Of a DNA stretch of 64,000 bases, positions 25,794 to 34,674 are shown in pieces. How positions within the stretch are numbered: the first letter of the stretch is position 1; each line of letters begins with the position of its first letter. Source of the stretch: Oscillospiraceae bacterium (GTDB taxonomy: Bacteria > Bacillota > Clostridia > Oscillospirales > Oscillospiraceae); the NCBI GenBank assembly GCA_017482385.1, contig JAFUNI010000014.1:1-64000 (forward strand). Direction: 5' to 3'. The position numbers and the translations under genes were made by a program. The notes under the pieces were generated by a model. It was not told the origin of the DNA and made no database searches. It worked only from the letters and a program-made list of their open reading frames with translations.

Positions 25794-26813
25794 TTAGCGG
25801 TTGCCGTACATCTTTTCGTAGTAGTTCTGATACTCGCCGGAGATGATGGTCTCCCACCACTGCTTGTTGTCCAAGTACCACTGGATGGTCTTCTGAATGC
25901 CGTCGGCAAATTTGGTCTCCGGCAGCCAGCCCAGCTCCGTGTGGATCTTGGTAGGGTCGATGGCGTAACGCATATCGTGGCCCTTCCGGTCGGCAACATA
26001 GGTAATGAGACTTTCGGGCTTACCCAAAGCCTTGCAGATGATCTTCACAATGTCGATGTTCTTCATTTCGTTGTGGCCGCCGATGTTGTATACCTCGCCC
26101 ACACGGCCATTGTGAATGATCAGATCGATGGCCTTGCAGTGGTCTTCCACATACAGCCAGTCCCGGACATTCAGTCCCTCGCCGTACACAGGCAGGGGCT
26201 TGTCGTTCAAGGCATTGGCGATCATCAAAGGAATCAGCTTCTCGGGGAAGTGATAAGGGCCGTAGTTGTTGGAGCAGCGGCTGATGGTCACAGGCAGACC
26301 GAAGGTGCGGTGATAAGCCAGCACCAGCAGGTCTGCGCCTGCCTTGGAAGAAGAATAGGGAGAGGAGGTGTGAATGGGGGTCTCCTCGGTAAAGAACAGG
26401 TCGGGGCGGTCCAGGGGCAGATCGCCGTAGACCTCGTCGGTGGAGACCTGGTGGTAGCGGGTGATGCCGTACTTCCGACAGGCATCCATCAGCACCTGCG
26501 TACCTAAGATATTGGTCTGCAGGAACACCTCGGGATTCTCAATGGAGCGGTCCACATGGCTCTCTGCGGCGAAGTTCACCACCACATCGGGCTTCTCTTC
26601 CTCGAACAGCTTGTAAACACCGGCCCGGTCGCAGATATCCAGCTTCACAAAACGGAAGTTGGGGTTGTCCATCACACTTGCCAGAGTGCTCAGGTTGCCT
26701 GCATAGGTCAGCTTGTCCAGGCAGATGATCCGATAGTCGGGATACTTGCCCAGCATATGGAAAATGAAATTACTGCCGATAAAGCCGGCGCCGCCGGTAA
26801 CAATAATCGTCAT
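25794..26813 (-). CDS. rfbB: dTDP-glucose 4,6-dehydratase
   Basis: 339 residues, normal length. Extended SDR motifs: TGGAGFIGSNF at the N terminus, STDEVYGD near residue 125, and YSSSKAGAD with catalytic Tyr/Lys near 155. Oxidises C4 and dehydrates dTDP-glucose to the 4-keto-6-deoxy sugar. Twelve bases after rfbA. Confidence 0.96.
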   Translation of the reverse strand: MTIIVTGGAGFIGSNFIFHMLGKYPDYRIICLDKLTYAGNLSTLASVMDNPNFRFVKLDICDRAGVYKLFEEEKPDVVVNFAAESHVDRSIENPEVFLQTNILGTQVLMDACRKYGITRYHQVSTDEVYGDLPLDRPDLFFTEETPIHTSSPYSSSKAGADLLVLAYHRTFGLPVTISRCSNNYGPYHFPEKLIPLMIANALNDKPLPVYGEGLNVRDWLYVEDHCKAIDLIIHNGRVGEVYNIGGHNEMKNIDIVKIICKALGKPESLITYVADRKGHDMRYAIDPTKIHTELGWLPETKFADGIQKTIQWYLDNKQWWETIISGEYQNYYEKMYGNR

Positions 26814-26825
26814 AGTTCTCTCTCC

Positions 26826-27722
26826 TTAGTGTTTATGAATGAAACGGTGCTTGTCGTCTGCCACACGGCGCAGGTGGTCGCCGTAGGGGGATTTGCCGTA
26901 GGCCTCTGCGGCCTGCAAAAGCTGGTCTCTGTTGATCCAGCCCTTTACATAGGCGATCTCCTCGGGGGCGGAGATCTGCACATTTTGCCGGCTTTGGTTC
27001 ATTTCCACGAACTCAGCAGCCTCCAAAAGGCTCTTGAATGTACCGGTGTCCAGCCAGGCAAAGCCCCGGCCCAGCAGCTCCACGCTCAGCGTGCCTTCCT
27101 GCAGGTACATCTCGTTCAATGTGGTGATCTCCAGCTCGCCCCGCTTGGAGGGCTTGACCTGCTTGGCCTTGGCAGCTACACCCTTGGGGTAGAAGTAAAG
27201 GCCGGTGACAGCATAGTTGGACTTGGGCTTTAAGGGCTTTTCCTCAATGGAAATGGCGCAGCCTGCATCGTCAAATTCCACCACGCCAAACCGCTCGGGA
27301 TCGTGGACATGGTAGCCGAAGACGGTAGCCCGGCCGTTTTCTGCATTTTCGCAGGCACGGGCCAAAATGGCGGAAAAGCCGTTGCCGTAGAAGATGTTGT
27401 CGCCTAAGACCATAGCGCAGGGCTCGTCGCCGGCAAATTCCTCACCGATGATAAAGGCCTGTGCCAAGCCGTCGGGAGAGGGCTGCACCGCATAGCTTAA
27501 ATTCACGCCGTAGCGGCTGCCGTCACCCAAAAGGGCCTGGAAACGGGGGGTGTCGGTGGGGGTGGAGATGATGAGAATGTCCTTGATGCCGGCCAGCATC
27601 AAAGTGGACATGGGGTAGTAGATCATGGGCTTGTCATACACCGGCAGCAGCTGCTTGGAGGTGACAAGGGTCAAAGGATACAGACGGGTGCCGGAGCCAC
27701 CGGCCAAAATGATACCTTTCAT
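26826..27722 (-). CDS. rfbA: Glucose-1-phosphate thymidylyltransferase
   Basis: 298 residues. Nucleotidyltransferase signature [13 protein letters not shown] at the N terminus and VLGDNIFYG with metal-binding Asp near residue 110. Activates glucose-1-phosphate with dTTP, the first step of dTDP-rhamnose synthesis. Its start overlaps the polymerase stop (TGATG). Confidence 0.96.
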   Translation of the reverse strand: MKGIILAGGSGTRLYPLTLVTSKQLLPVYDKPMIYYPMSTLMLAGIKDILIISTPTDTPRFQALLGDGSRYGVNLSYAVQPSPDGLAQAFIIGEEFAGDEPCAMVLGDNIFYGNGFSAILARACENAENGRATVFGYHVHDPERFGVVEFDDAGCAISIEEKPLKPKSNYAVTGLYFYPKGVAAKAKQVKPSKRGELEITTLNEMYLQEGTLSVELLGRGFAWLDTGTFKSLLEAAEFVEMNQSRQNVQISAPEEIAYVKGWINRDQLLQAAEAYGKSPYGDHLRRVADDKHRFIHKH

Positions 27723-29155
27723 CAGAAATCTCCTTTGTCTTTATGATTTTTGGTTACGGTTGCCAAAAGGAACAGGATCAGCACAAAGCCCCAGTGCATC
27801 CAGTGGGAGAAAATGCTCATCCAAGATTCAAAGAAGCAAAGCACCACCGGGGTCATGGTATTGCCCAAAGCCATCAGACCGAAGGGGCCGTCGGACTCCA
27901 GCGCAATGCCCTGGATCATGCCGAAGGCAATGGCCCACAGGAGCATCAGCAAAATCACGCCGATGGCGCCGAAATCGTAGTAAGCCTCGCCAACCAAGTT
28001 GGTGGTGTTCAGATGGGGGCGGACAAAATTGTGGCCCACTTCTTCCACGGTCTTATCAATGGCGCCAATGCGCAGGATCACATTGAAAGGCAGCAGCTGC
28101 CGCAGGCCGTAGGTGTAGGTATCCACCGTGCGGACAGCCTCGTTGAAATTATCGTGGCTGACGGTGAGATAGGAGTAGATAAAGGCGGCAGAGCCGGACA
28201 GCTGGAAGCCGGGATTTTCGTTGGGGGTCTCCTCCGGCGTTTCTGTGGGAGCGGAGGGATCGGTGCTGTCGGAATCTTCCTTGTCGGGAGCAATGACAGA
28301 GGGCTCAAAGAAAGCGTTCAGCTGATCCTCGGAATAGCCCCGGGCCTTGGTGCCCTCCATATAGAAAGCGCCGATGACGGCGATGCTCAGCACCAAAAGC
28401 AGAAACCGCCGCTTGTTCAGGTAGAATACCACTGTGGTCAGGGACAGCGCAGCAGTCAAGAACATACCTCTGGACACCACCAGCATGGGGTACAGGAAGG
28501 TGGAGTACACAATGCTGAACCACAGGAAGATCTTCTGCCAGACAGAGAGCTTTTGGGTCTTCAAGGTGTAGTAGCTGAGGCCCGAGATGCCGGTACCGGC
28601 GGTGCAGAAAATGTAGAACTTGCTGTAAAAGCCTACATAGGTATCGCCGGATCTTGCAAAGTAAGGGATATAACCCCGCAGGGCAATGTTGGCGGCAAAG
28701 CAAAGCATACAGAAAACGGTCACGCCGAAGCAGATCCAAAACAGCCGCTGGCCTTGCAGGCGGAAAGTGAAATTTTTGATGGTAATGCCGCGCTTGCACC
28801 GGGCATAGGATTTTTGACCCAGCCGGATGCCAAGGGTAGCGCCTGCATAGAATAGTGCGTAGCTTGCAGCTACCAGCAGCCAGGTGGCTGTTTCCCAGGG
28901 CCGCTGATAATCCGTCAGCCGCAGGCAGGCAAGGCCGATGGTGAACAGCCAAATGGCGGAAAAGAGCGCACGGATATCCCACCAGTTACGCTTTCCGGGA
29001 ATGAAGGCAGTGTAAAAATACATAGCTACCGCGCAAACCGTCAGCATCAGCGCACAGGCATAGTGGTTTATGGGATTTATCACTGCGCACAGGCCGAGGG
29101 CAAGAGTGCCCACCAGCAGGCTGGGGATATGTTTCAGCAGTTCCTTTCGCTCCAT
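27722..29155 (-). CDS. Wzy-like oligosaccharide repeat unit polymerase
   Basis: About 477 residues from ATG at 29155 (GTGAGG seven bases upstream). Roughly ten to twelve hydrophobic segments, with a large hydrophilic loop near residues 285-325 that is acidic and Pro/Thr-rich ([20 protein letters not shown]). This is the usual layout of O-antigen/EPS polymerases, which have little sequence conservation. The position between glycosyltransferases and the rhamnose genes supports this. It would polymerise lipid-linked repeats after flipping by the Wzx protein at 22556. Confidence 0.75.
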   Translation of the reverse strand: MERKELLKHIPSLLVGTLALGLCAVINPINHYACALMLTVCAVAMYFYTAFIPGKRNWWDIRALFSAIWLFTIGLACLRLTDYQRPWETATWLLVAASYALFYAGATLGIRLGQKSYARCKRGITIKNFTFRLQGQRLFWICFGVTVFCMLCFAANIALRGYIPYFARSGDTYVGFYSKFYIFCTAGTGISGLSYYTLKTQKLSVWQKIFLWFSIVYSTFLYPMLVVSRGMFLTAALSLTTVVFYLNKRRFLLLVLSIAVIGAFYMEGTKARGYSEDQLNAFFEPSVIAPDKEDSDSTDPSAPTETPEETPNENPGFQLSGSAAFIYSYLTVSHDNFNEAVRTVDTYTYGLRQLLPFNVILRIGAIDKTVEEVGHNFVRPHLNTTNLVGEAYYDFGAIGVILLMLLWAIAFGMIQGIALESDGPFGLMALGNTMTPVVLCFFESWMSIFSHWMHWGFVLILFLLATVTKNHKDKGDF

Positions 29156-29172
29156 ATTGGTCCTCACAATCT

Positions 29173-29961
29173 TTATCGCATAGCCTTCAAAAAGGCAAGG
29201 GTCTTGTACCGGGCAGTCAGCCGCAAAGCCCGCTTGCCAACCAAACGGTAGTAGGCGGCTTTGTTATCCCGCAAAATATAAGCGTAATCCTTTGCATAGA
29301 TCTTGAACCGCACCAAAGCCGCGGCCTTGGGGGGCGTTTCCACACCGGAGAAGGCGTGGTTGCAGCGGTAATCTATCATGGTGATCTTTTCGCCCCGGGC
29401 TTTCATCGCCTGGGTGAAATTGTGATCTATGCCGTCTAAGAAAATATTTTCATCATAGCGGAAATCGTCAAAGATCCCCAAATCAATAGCCATACAGGAA
29501 TTGATGGCGCTAAGATTCTCACCGGAATAAGCCCTGGCTTCTTCCTCACTGGCAAATGTCCGAACTTTGTGGCCGGAATCCAGAATACAGGGAGAAATCA
29601 AAGAGCCGCCGGCAAAAACGGTGGGCACGAAGATCCGGCCACCCTGGGCCCGGGCTTTTTCCAAAGCATCGAAGTAAGCGGGCTCTAAATCGGTATCGTC
29701 ATCAAACAGGCATAGAATATCTGCCACAGGCTTGTCTTTTAAGTAGTCGATACAGGCATTATATGCCTTGGACAGGCCCAAATTGCCCTGTCCGCCCAAA
29801 TAGACCCAACCGGCTTTCTCGCAGTATTCCCGGTTTCCGAAATCCCGGGTGCTGTTGTCATAAATGAGAACGGTAATGCCGGAGAGTTTCTCCAGTGCCC
29901 GGCAGGTGGGGCTGTCTTGGCAGGCGGTGTTATAAATAACCACAGCGGCCGCAAAGGACAT
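29173..29961 (-). CDS. Family 2 glycosyltransferase (rhamnosyltransferase-like)
   Basis: About 262 residues from ATG at 29961, preceded by AAAGGAG. GT-A features: AAVVIYN at the N terminus, GGQGNLGLSKAYNACI, and the DxD-type CLFDDDTDLEP near residue 90, followed by DGIDHNFTQAMKARG. The GNLGLSKAYN segment is common in rhamnosyltransferases, which fits the dTDP-rhamnose genes in the same operon. Donor and acceptor are not determinable by eye. Confidence 0.82.
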   Translation of the reverse strand: MSFAAAVVIYNTACQDSPTCRALEKLSGITVLIYDNSTRDFGNREYCEKAGWVYLGGQGNLGLSKAYNACIDYLKDKPVADILCLFDDDTDLEPAYFDALEKARAQGGRIFVPTVFAGGSLISPCILDSGHKVRTFASEEEARAYSGENLSAINSCMAIDLGIFDDFRYDENIFLDGIDHNFTQAMKARGEKITMIDYRCNHAFSGVETPPKAAALVRFKIYAKDYAYILRDNKAAYYRLVGKRALRLTARYKTLAFLKAMR

Positions 29962-29962
29962 A

Positions 29963-30682
29963 TTATTTTCTCCTTTCACGGCGGATCCGCCGGCGAAGAT
30001 TCTGTAAAAGCGTCCATCTTGCCCCCAAGATCACTTTCAAAGAACGGGTGCTCACGGGGGTCACATTGTTATCGTGGAGCCGATGGTAGAGCAAGATCCG
30101 GTCCTCGTAGGCAATCTTGCCCATAAATTCGCCCACAGTGCCGATCCAGTGATCGTAGGCATCCAGGTTCATGGGCATAGGCATAATCTTTTCTGCCATA
30201 GCCCGGGTGAAGGCGGTGCAGCAGCCGCTGTAACGGGGCTTGAGGATGTTCTTCAGCTTGCCATCGCCGATGCGGTAAAGGGTAAAGAACGGCTCAGAAA
30301 TGACTTCGCCCTGGGTGTTAATATGGACACCGTTGTGGATCACCATATCCGCGCCGGTTTTCTCAAAGGTTTCCAAAACGGCACTGCGCTTGTTCTCTGC
30401 CCAGCGGTCGTCCTGGTCGCAGATGAAGATGTAATCGCCGGTGCAGCCGGCAATGGCATTATTGAAATTCCCGTTGATGCCGGGGTGAGTGTTTTCCAGC
30501 ACCCGGACCTGGGGATATTTTTCTTTGTAAGACTGGATCAGCTGCCAAGTACCGTCCCGCGACTTATCGTAAGAGATCACGATCTCGTCCTGGGGCTCCA
30601 GCTGGGACAAAATAGAGTCCAGCTGCTCGGGAAGATAGGTTTCGCCGTTGTATACGGCCATGGCTACGGAAATACTTGCCAT
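29963..30682 (-). CDS. Family 2 glycosyltransferase
   Basis: About 239 residues from ATG at 30682 immediately after the acyltransferase stop; an upstream in-frame start at 30712 overlaps that gene. GT-A motifs: VAMAVYNGETYLPEQLDSIL at the N terminus, EIVISYDKSRDGT, and the metal-binding FICDQDDRW near residue 85. It resembles WfaO/rhamnosyl-type transferases that act in surface polysaccharide assembly. Sugar specificity unknown. Confidence 0.85.
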   Translation of the reverse strand: MASISVAMAVYNGETYLPEQLDSILSQLEPQDEIVISYDKSRDGTWQLIQSYKEKYPQVRVLENTHPGINGNFNNAIAGCTGDYIFICDQDDRWAENKRSAVLETFEKTGADMVIHNGVHINTQGEVISEPFFTLYRIGDGKLKNILKPRYSGCCTAFTRAMAEKIMPMPMNLDAYDHWIGTVGEFMGKIAYEDRILLYHRLHDNNVTPVSTRSLKVILGARWTLLQNLRRRIRRERRK

Positions 30683-30683
30683 A

Positions 30684-31250
30684 TCAGCAACGCTCCCATA
30701 CTTTGGTTTCAAAATTATATTTCTTCACAGGCTTTGCCGGAGAGCCCACCGCCATGGTGTAAGGGGGGATCTCACCCTTGACCACCGCGTGAGCGCCGAT
30801 GACACAGCCGTCACCGATCTTAGAGCCGGGCAGGACTGCCACATTCTCCCCCAGCCAAACCTTGCTGCCGATACAAACCGGTTGGGTGGTCAGCGGACGG
30901 CTGTCCGGGGCGGTGGTGGGGTCATCCTGCAAAGTGCCGTGGTTGGTATCGCTGATGAAAATATGGCTGGCAAACAGGCAATCGTCGCCCACAGTAACGG
31001 ATTCCGATGCGGTGATATGCACATAGTCACCCAATTTGCAGTTCTTGCCGATTTGCAGGGTTTTTCCCTTGCCGAACATTTCAAAGCGGCAGCGATAGCC
31101 GGTGGTAAAGCCCGGGCCGAAGGTCATACCCTGCTTGCCCCGGATATAGACCGGTCTTCTCACCAGCCGGGCAGGCCGGTAGAAAAGCTTGGTGCAGAAA
31201 AGCGCCCAGCAATTTTTGATAAATTCCGAAGGACTGTACCGATTGGCCAC
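30684..31250 (-). CDS. Left-handed beta-helix acyltransferase (WcaF/Maa-like)
   Basis: 188 residues. Hexapeptide repeats are visible in IGKNCKLGDYVHI, VTVGDDCLFASHIFI, VCIGSKVWLGENVAVLPGSKIG and CVIGAHAVVKG, with the catalytic-type His in SDTNHG. Such enzymes O-acetylate sugars using acetyl-CoA. Inside the polysaccharide operon it probably decorates the repeat unit. Confidence 0.88.
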   Translation of the reverse strand: MANRYSPSEFIKNCWALFCTKLFYRPARLVRRPVYIRGKQGMTFGPGFTTGYRCRFEMFGKGKTLQIGKNCKLGDYVHITASESVTVGDDCLFASHIFISDTNHGTLQDDPTTAPDSRPLTTQPVCIGSKVWLGENVAVLPGSKIGDGCVIGAHAVVKGEIPPYTMAVGSPAKPVKKYNFETKVWERC

Positions 31251-31253
31251 AGC

Positions 31254-32093
31254 TTATTCCTCACATTCTGCCAAAATTTTCTGAATCAGAGTGGCATCTC
31301 CCCATACGCCGGGAGAGTCATAGGGTCTGTCCGGGAATGCGCCGTACTGGAGCTTGATCTTAAGACCGTTATCCCGGATGAATTTCTCAGCCATTTCAGC
31401 TAAGCTGATGGGAACACCGGAGCAGCAGTTGATGATGCCGGTGTATTTATCCTGCACAGATGCAGCCACGATCTGCCGGGCCAGCTCTGTAACGCTAATG
31501 TAGTCATAGAGGTTTTTGCCGGAGGTGAAGGGGAAGAACTCCTTGCCTTCTTTGTCGGCGGCCAGGATCTTACCCAGTACGGAGCTGCTCTTGGCGTCAT
31601 TGCCGTAAATATAGTAGCCCCGGAGCCAGTGGAAGCTTACATCTTTCCCCTTGGTAAAGACCTCCAAGGCCTGCCGGAGGGAATTCTTGGCAATGCCGTA
31701 AAGGGACAGAGGATTGGTGGGAGAATCTGCGGTGATCGCACCTTCCCAGTAGCCCACCTCATGCATACTGCCCATAACGGACAACTGCTTGCAGCCGGCT
31801 TCCACCATCTTCTTCAAAAAAGCAAAATGGTGGGGCAGATCCTGCAGGTGGGTATCGGCATTGTGCTGAAAGCCGTTGCGCCAAGCCAAATGGATGAGGC
31901 AATCGGGCTGACCGGCCAGATCGTAGATGTCCACATCCGGGTCAAAGATATCAGCTGCCAGCTTATCCACATTGCCGGGGAGATTGGTGAAAGCCACATC
32001 GCAGGCCACGACCTGGCAGCCACGCTTTTGCAATTCTGCCACTACGCAGGTGCCGATATAGCCGTTAGCGCCGGTGACTAAAACTTTGCTCAT
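31254..32093 (-). CDS. NAD-dependent epimerase/dehydratase
   Basis: 279 residues. Rossmann motif VTGANGYIGTCV at the N terminus and YxxxK as YGIAKNS near residue 135, the extended-SDR pattern. The substrate is probably a nucleotide sugar needed for the polymer, but motifs do not say which. Three bases separate it from the acyltransferase and three from the glycosyltransferase before it. Confidence 0.85.
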   Translation of the reverse strand: MSKVLVTGANGYIGTCVVAELQKRGCQVVACDVAFTNLPGNVDKLAADIFDPDVDIYDLAGQPDCLIHLAWRNGFQHNADTHLQDLPHHFAFLKKMVEAGCKQLSVMGSMHEVGYWEGAITADSPTNPLSLYGIAKNSLRQALEVFTKGKDVSFHWLRGYYIYGNDAKSSSVLGKILAADKEGKEFFPFTSGKNLYDYISVTELARQIVAASVQDKYTGIINCCSGVPISLAEMAEKFIRDNGLKIKLQYGAFPDRPYDSPGVWGDATLIQKILAECEE

Positions 32094-32096
32094 GGT

Positions 32097-33089
32097 TTAC
32101 TCCTTCACTTCGAACAGCTCCCGGACAAAAGACTCCAGGGAGTATCGGTTAATAATCTCTTGGGGGATCGGCTCATAGGCACTGTCCCAAAATTCTGCAG
32201 GAATTTGGGGATTATCCCGGTCAAGAATGAGAATGTTTTTGGGGTTGTAGAAATCGTACTTTTGGATGCCGGTGTTGGTGGTAATGAGCTTTTTGCCCAT
32301 ACCGATCATCTCAATGGTGCGGATGGTCAGTCCCCGCTGCTGTATATGCTCCACATCCAGAATGCACCGGCTGGTATCGTAAATGCGGCGTACCTCGTCG
32401 GCGCTGATGGAGGTGAAATGGATATCCCCCTTGCGGACGTGGCGGTATGCCTTGTTAAACAGCTTGTTGTAGAAATACACCAGCTTGCTGGGCAGGAACA
32501 GGTACTGGAAGCACTTTCGGTTTTCTTTTTTGCAGATTTCCTCCATAGCCTTTACCATCTTGGGGCGGATGGAGTGAGCCGTGCCGATGAAGGAAACATC
32601 GTAATCGTAGTGGTCGGGCTCTGCGGAGGGCTTTGCGTATTCTTTCCGGAAGAACAGCGGCCGCAGGATCAGACCGTACTTTTCCGCATCCTCATGGTCG
32701 AAGGTCAGCACCCGGTCATAAAGGCACAGCCGCTGTGTGCCGCTGGGGATATTGTCCAGGCCGTCCCACATATAGAGAATGCATTGGGCTCTGGGAAAAT
32801 GCTCCCGGAGCATTTTCATAATATTAGCATCCACGCATTCGCTTTTGATGACAAAAATGTAATCATAGTCTTTGCCCTTGTTTTCTTCCGCTGCGTTCCG
32901 GTAATAGGCTACCACCTTAGGGTAGTAGGCCTTCACCTGGTAGCGGACCAGGGCCTTGCAAATGCCGCTGTTGTTGGGGCGGTCATTGTAAAAATCCACC
33001 TGTGCGCCCATGGCTTTTAGCTGCGCAACGATACATTCGGCATATCCAAAATAAGACGGGCCAAACATCAAGACTTTTTTGTTCTGCAT
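32097..33089 (-). CDS. CgeB/Eps11J-like putative glycosyltransferase
   Basis: About 330 residues; ATG at 33089 chosen because GGAGG lies six bases upstream, whereas the ATG at 33095 abuts it. GT-B-like features: VLMFGPSYFGYAECIVAQLKAMG at the start, YDYIFVIKSE, CILYMWDGLDNI, then RGLTIRTIEMIGMGKKLITTN near residue 255, typical of CgeB-like capsule/LPS transferases. Specificity unknown. Confidence 0.7.
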   Translation of the reverse strand: MQNKKVLMFGPSYFGYAECIVAQLKAMGAQVDFYNDRPNNSGICKALVRYQVKAYYPKVVAYYRNAAEENKGKDYDYIFVIKSECVDANIMKMLREHFPRAQCILYMWDGLDNIPSGTQRLCLYDRVLTFDHEDAEKYGLILRPLFFRKEYAKPSAEPDHYDYDVSFIGTAHSIRPKMVKAMEEICKKENRKCFQYLFLPSKLVYFYNKLFNKAYRHVRKGDIHFTSISADEVRRIYDTSRCILDVEHIQQRGLTIRTIEMIGMGKKLITTNTGIQKYDFYNPKNILILDRDNPQIPAEFWDSAYEPIPQEIINRYSLESFVRELFEVKE

Positions 33090-33110
33090 TTGCATCCTCC
33101 GGGGAAGCGT

Positions 33111-34505
33111 TTATTTGCTTGCAACAGCATCCTCTTCCTTAGTGGCGTTTTCTTCTTGGGCATTGAAGCCCTCGGTGCTTTCTTTCTTGAACAGGATCCG
33201 CAGGGTCAGGAAAATCAGCTTCAGATCCTGGATAATGGAGTAGTTTTCAATATACATCAGATCCAGGCGGAGCTTATCGTAGGCGGAAGTGTTGTACTTG
33301 CCGTAGATCTGGGCATAGCCGGTGAGGCCGCCCTTGACCTTGGTGCGGTAAATAAACTCGGGAATCTCCTCGGAGTACTTTTCCATATGCTCCACCCGCT
33401 CGGGCCGGGGGCCAACGATGCTCATATCGCCCTTGATGATATTCAGCAGCTGGGGCAGCTCGTCAATACGGCAGGGCCGGATAATATTGCCCACCTTGGT
33501 GATGCGGGGATCTTTGTCGGTGGCGGGGATGGCATAGCCTTCCTTCTCTGCATCCACGATCATACTGCGAAACTTGAGAATATTGAACACATCGCCGTGG
33601 AGGGTAGCCCGGGCCTGTTTGAAGAACACAGGGCCGCCGTCTTCCAGTTTAATGGCAATAGCAGTTACCAGCATAATGGGCGAAGCAATGATGACTGCGG
33701 GTATGCAGATGGCCAAGTCCAAAACCCGTTTAAAAAACCGCTGCATGGGGGTCAGACCGGTGCCCTTTACCAAAAGCAGAGGGGTGTCAAACAGGGTGAT
33801 ATCCGTAGAACCCCGGACAATGATATCGGAAAGCTTGGGGGTCACATAGGTGCGGATCTCATGCTCATAGCAGAATTTCAAAATCCGGTTGCGGACCTCA
33901 GAGGGAACATCGTTGATGATGACGGACTCATATCCGGCAAGCTGCATGCAGATGCTGGCAAAATTGTCATCAGCATCGATGATTTTTTCGATATGGTACT
34001 TGTCGGGCCGGGTTTCCATCTTGAATTTCAGAGAAATGGCGTTCCGGCGGCCGATGACCATAGCCATCTTCTTGGGGGCATAGATCTTGTGGTAGATCCA
34101 GGTGTAGAAGTACACGCAGGCAAAGATCAGCACCACATCGGCAATCATCAGATTCACCATGGGCATGGCGGGCAACAGAGCATCGCCGATCAGGCACAGC
34201 TGCCAGTAAGTGACGAAGTTGACGATGAGCATGCACAACGACTGGGACAAAAGCATATCGGACATCCGCAAATAACCGAACAGCAGGCCGTCAAAGGCCG
34301 AGAGCATCACCATGGTCAGCACCGCATAGATTGCGATAATGATCCAGTGACCATAGCCATTGAAGGCAGACAGGATGTGCAGATTGTTATAATCGTCTGA
34401 CCAGAAGGAAAAGTAAAGGAATGTCAGAGCTACAACTTCCGTCAAGCCCTCCAGGCCGCGAATCAAGCCTTTTATGCCGGAAACGGAATGTTTTTTACAA
34501 TTCAT
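33111..34505 (-). CDS. Polyprenyl-phosphate sugar-1-phosphate transferase (initiating, WbaP/EpsL type)
   Basis: 464 residues. The N-terminal half has four or five membrane segments and a CoA-binding-like domain; the C-terminal half is the bacterial sugar transferase domain with KRVLDLAICIPAVIIASP, GGPVFFKQARAT, FNILKFRSM, and DELPQLLNIIKGDMSIVGPRPE. It attaches the first sugar phosphate to undecaprenyl phosphate and so starts repeat-unit synthesis. It is the first gene of the operon, about 76 bases after the likely transcription start. Confidence 0.93.
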   Translation of the reverse strand: MNCKKHSVSGIKGLIRGLEGLTEVVALTFLYFSFWSDDYNNLHILSAFNGYGHWIIIAIYAVLTMVMLSAFDGLLFGYLRMSDMLLSQSLCMLIVNFVTYWQLCLIGDALLPAMPMVNLMIADVVLIFACVYFYTWIYHKIYAPKKMAMVIGRRNAISLKFKMETRPDKYHIEKIIDADDNFASICMQLAGYESVIINDVPSEVRNRILKFCYEHEIRTYVTPKLSDIIVRGSTDITLFDTPLLLVKGTGLTPMQRFFKRVLDLAICIPAVIIASPIMLVTAIAIKLEDGGPVFFKQARATLHGDVFNILKFRSMIVDAEKEGYAIPATDKDPRITKVGNIIRPCRIDELPQLLNIIKGDMSIVGPRPERVEHMEKYSEEIPEFIYRTKVKGGLTGYAQIYGKYNTSAYDKLRLDLMYIENYSIIQDLKLIFLTLRILFKKESTEGFNAQEENATKEEDAVASK

Positions 34506-34587
34506 AGCAGTTACCTACTCTCTTATTTTTCTATATAAATCAAAGTATCGTCAGGTACGCATATTATCAGCAATTATAGTCCTTGCC

Positions 34588-34616
34588 ATTATAGCATATT
34601 GTTTTAATGAATGCAA
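34588..34616 (-). promoter_or_regulatory. Promoter of the exopolysaccharide operon
   Basis: On the - strand: -35 TTGCAT (34611-34616), 17-base spacer, -10 TATAAT (34588-34593) with TGC just before it. A second TATAAT lies 16 bases downstream on the - strand. The leader to the first gene is about 75 bases and contains no obvious terminator. Confidence 0.75.
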
Positions 34617-34644
34617 CCTTTTGCCGAAAATTGGCAAAGCAAGA

Positions 34645-34669
34645 CCCCCAACGGGAAACCCGTTGGGGG
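34645..34669 (-). terminator. Terminator of the orphan peptide-binding lipoprotein gene
   Basis: CCCCCAACGGG and CCCGTTGGGGG form a perfect 11-bp stem with a 3-base loop, five bases after the stop codon on the - strand. Confidence 0.8.
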
Positions 34670-34674
34670 CAGTG

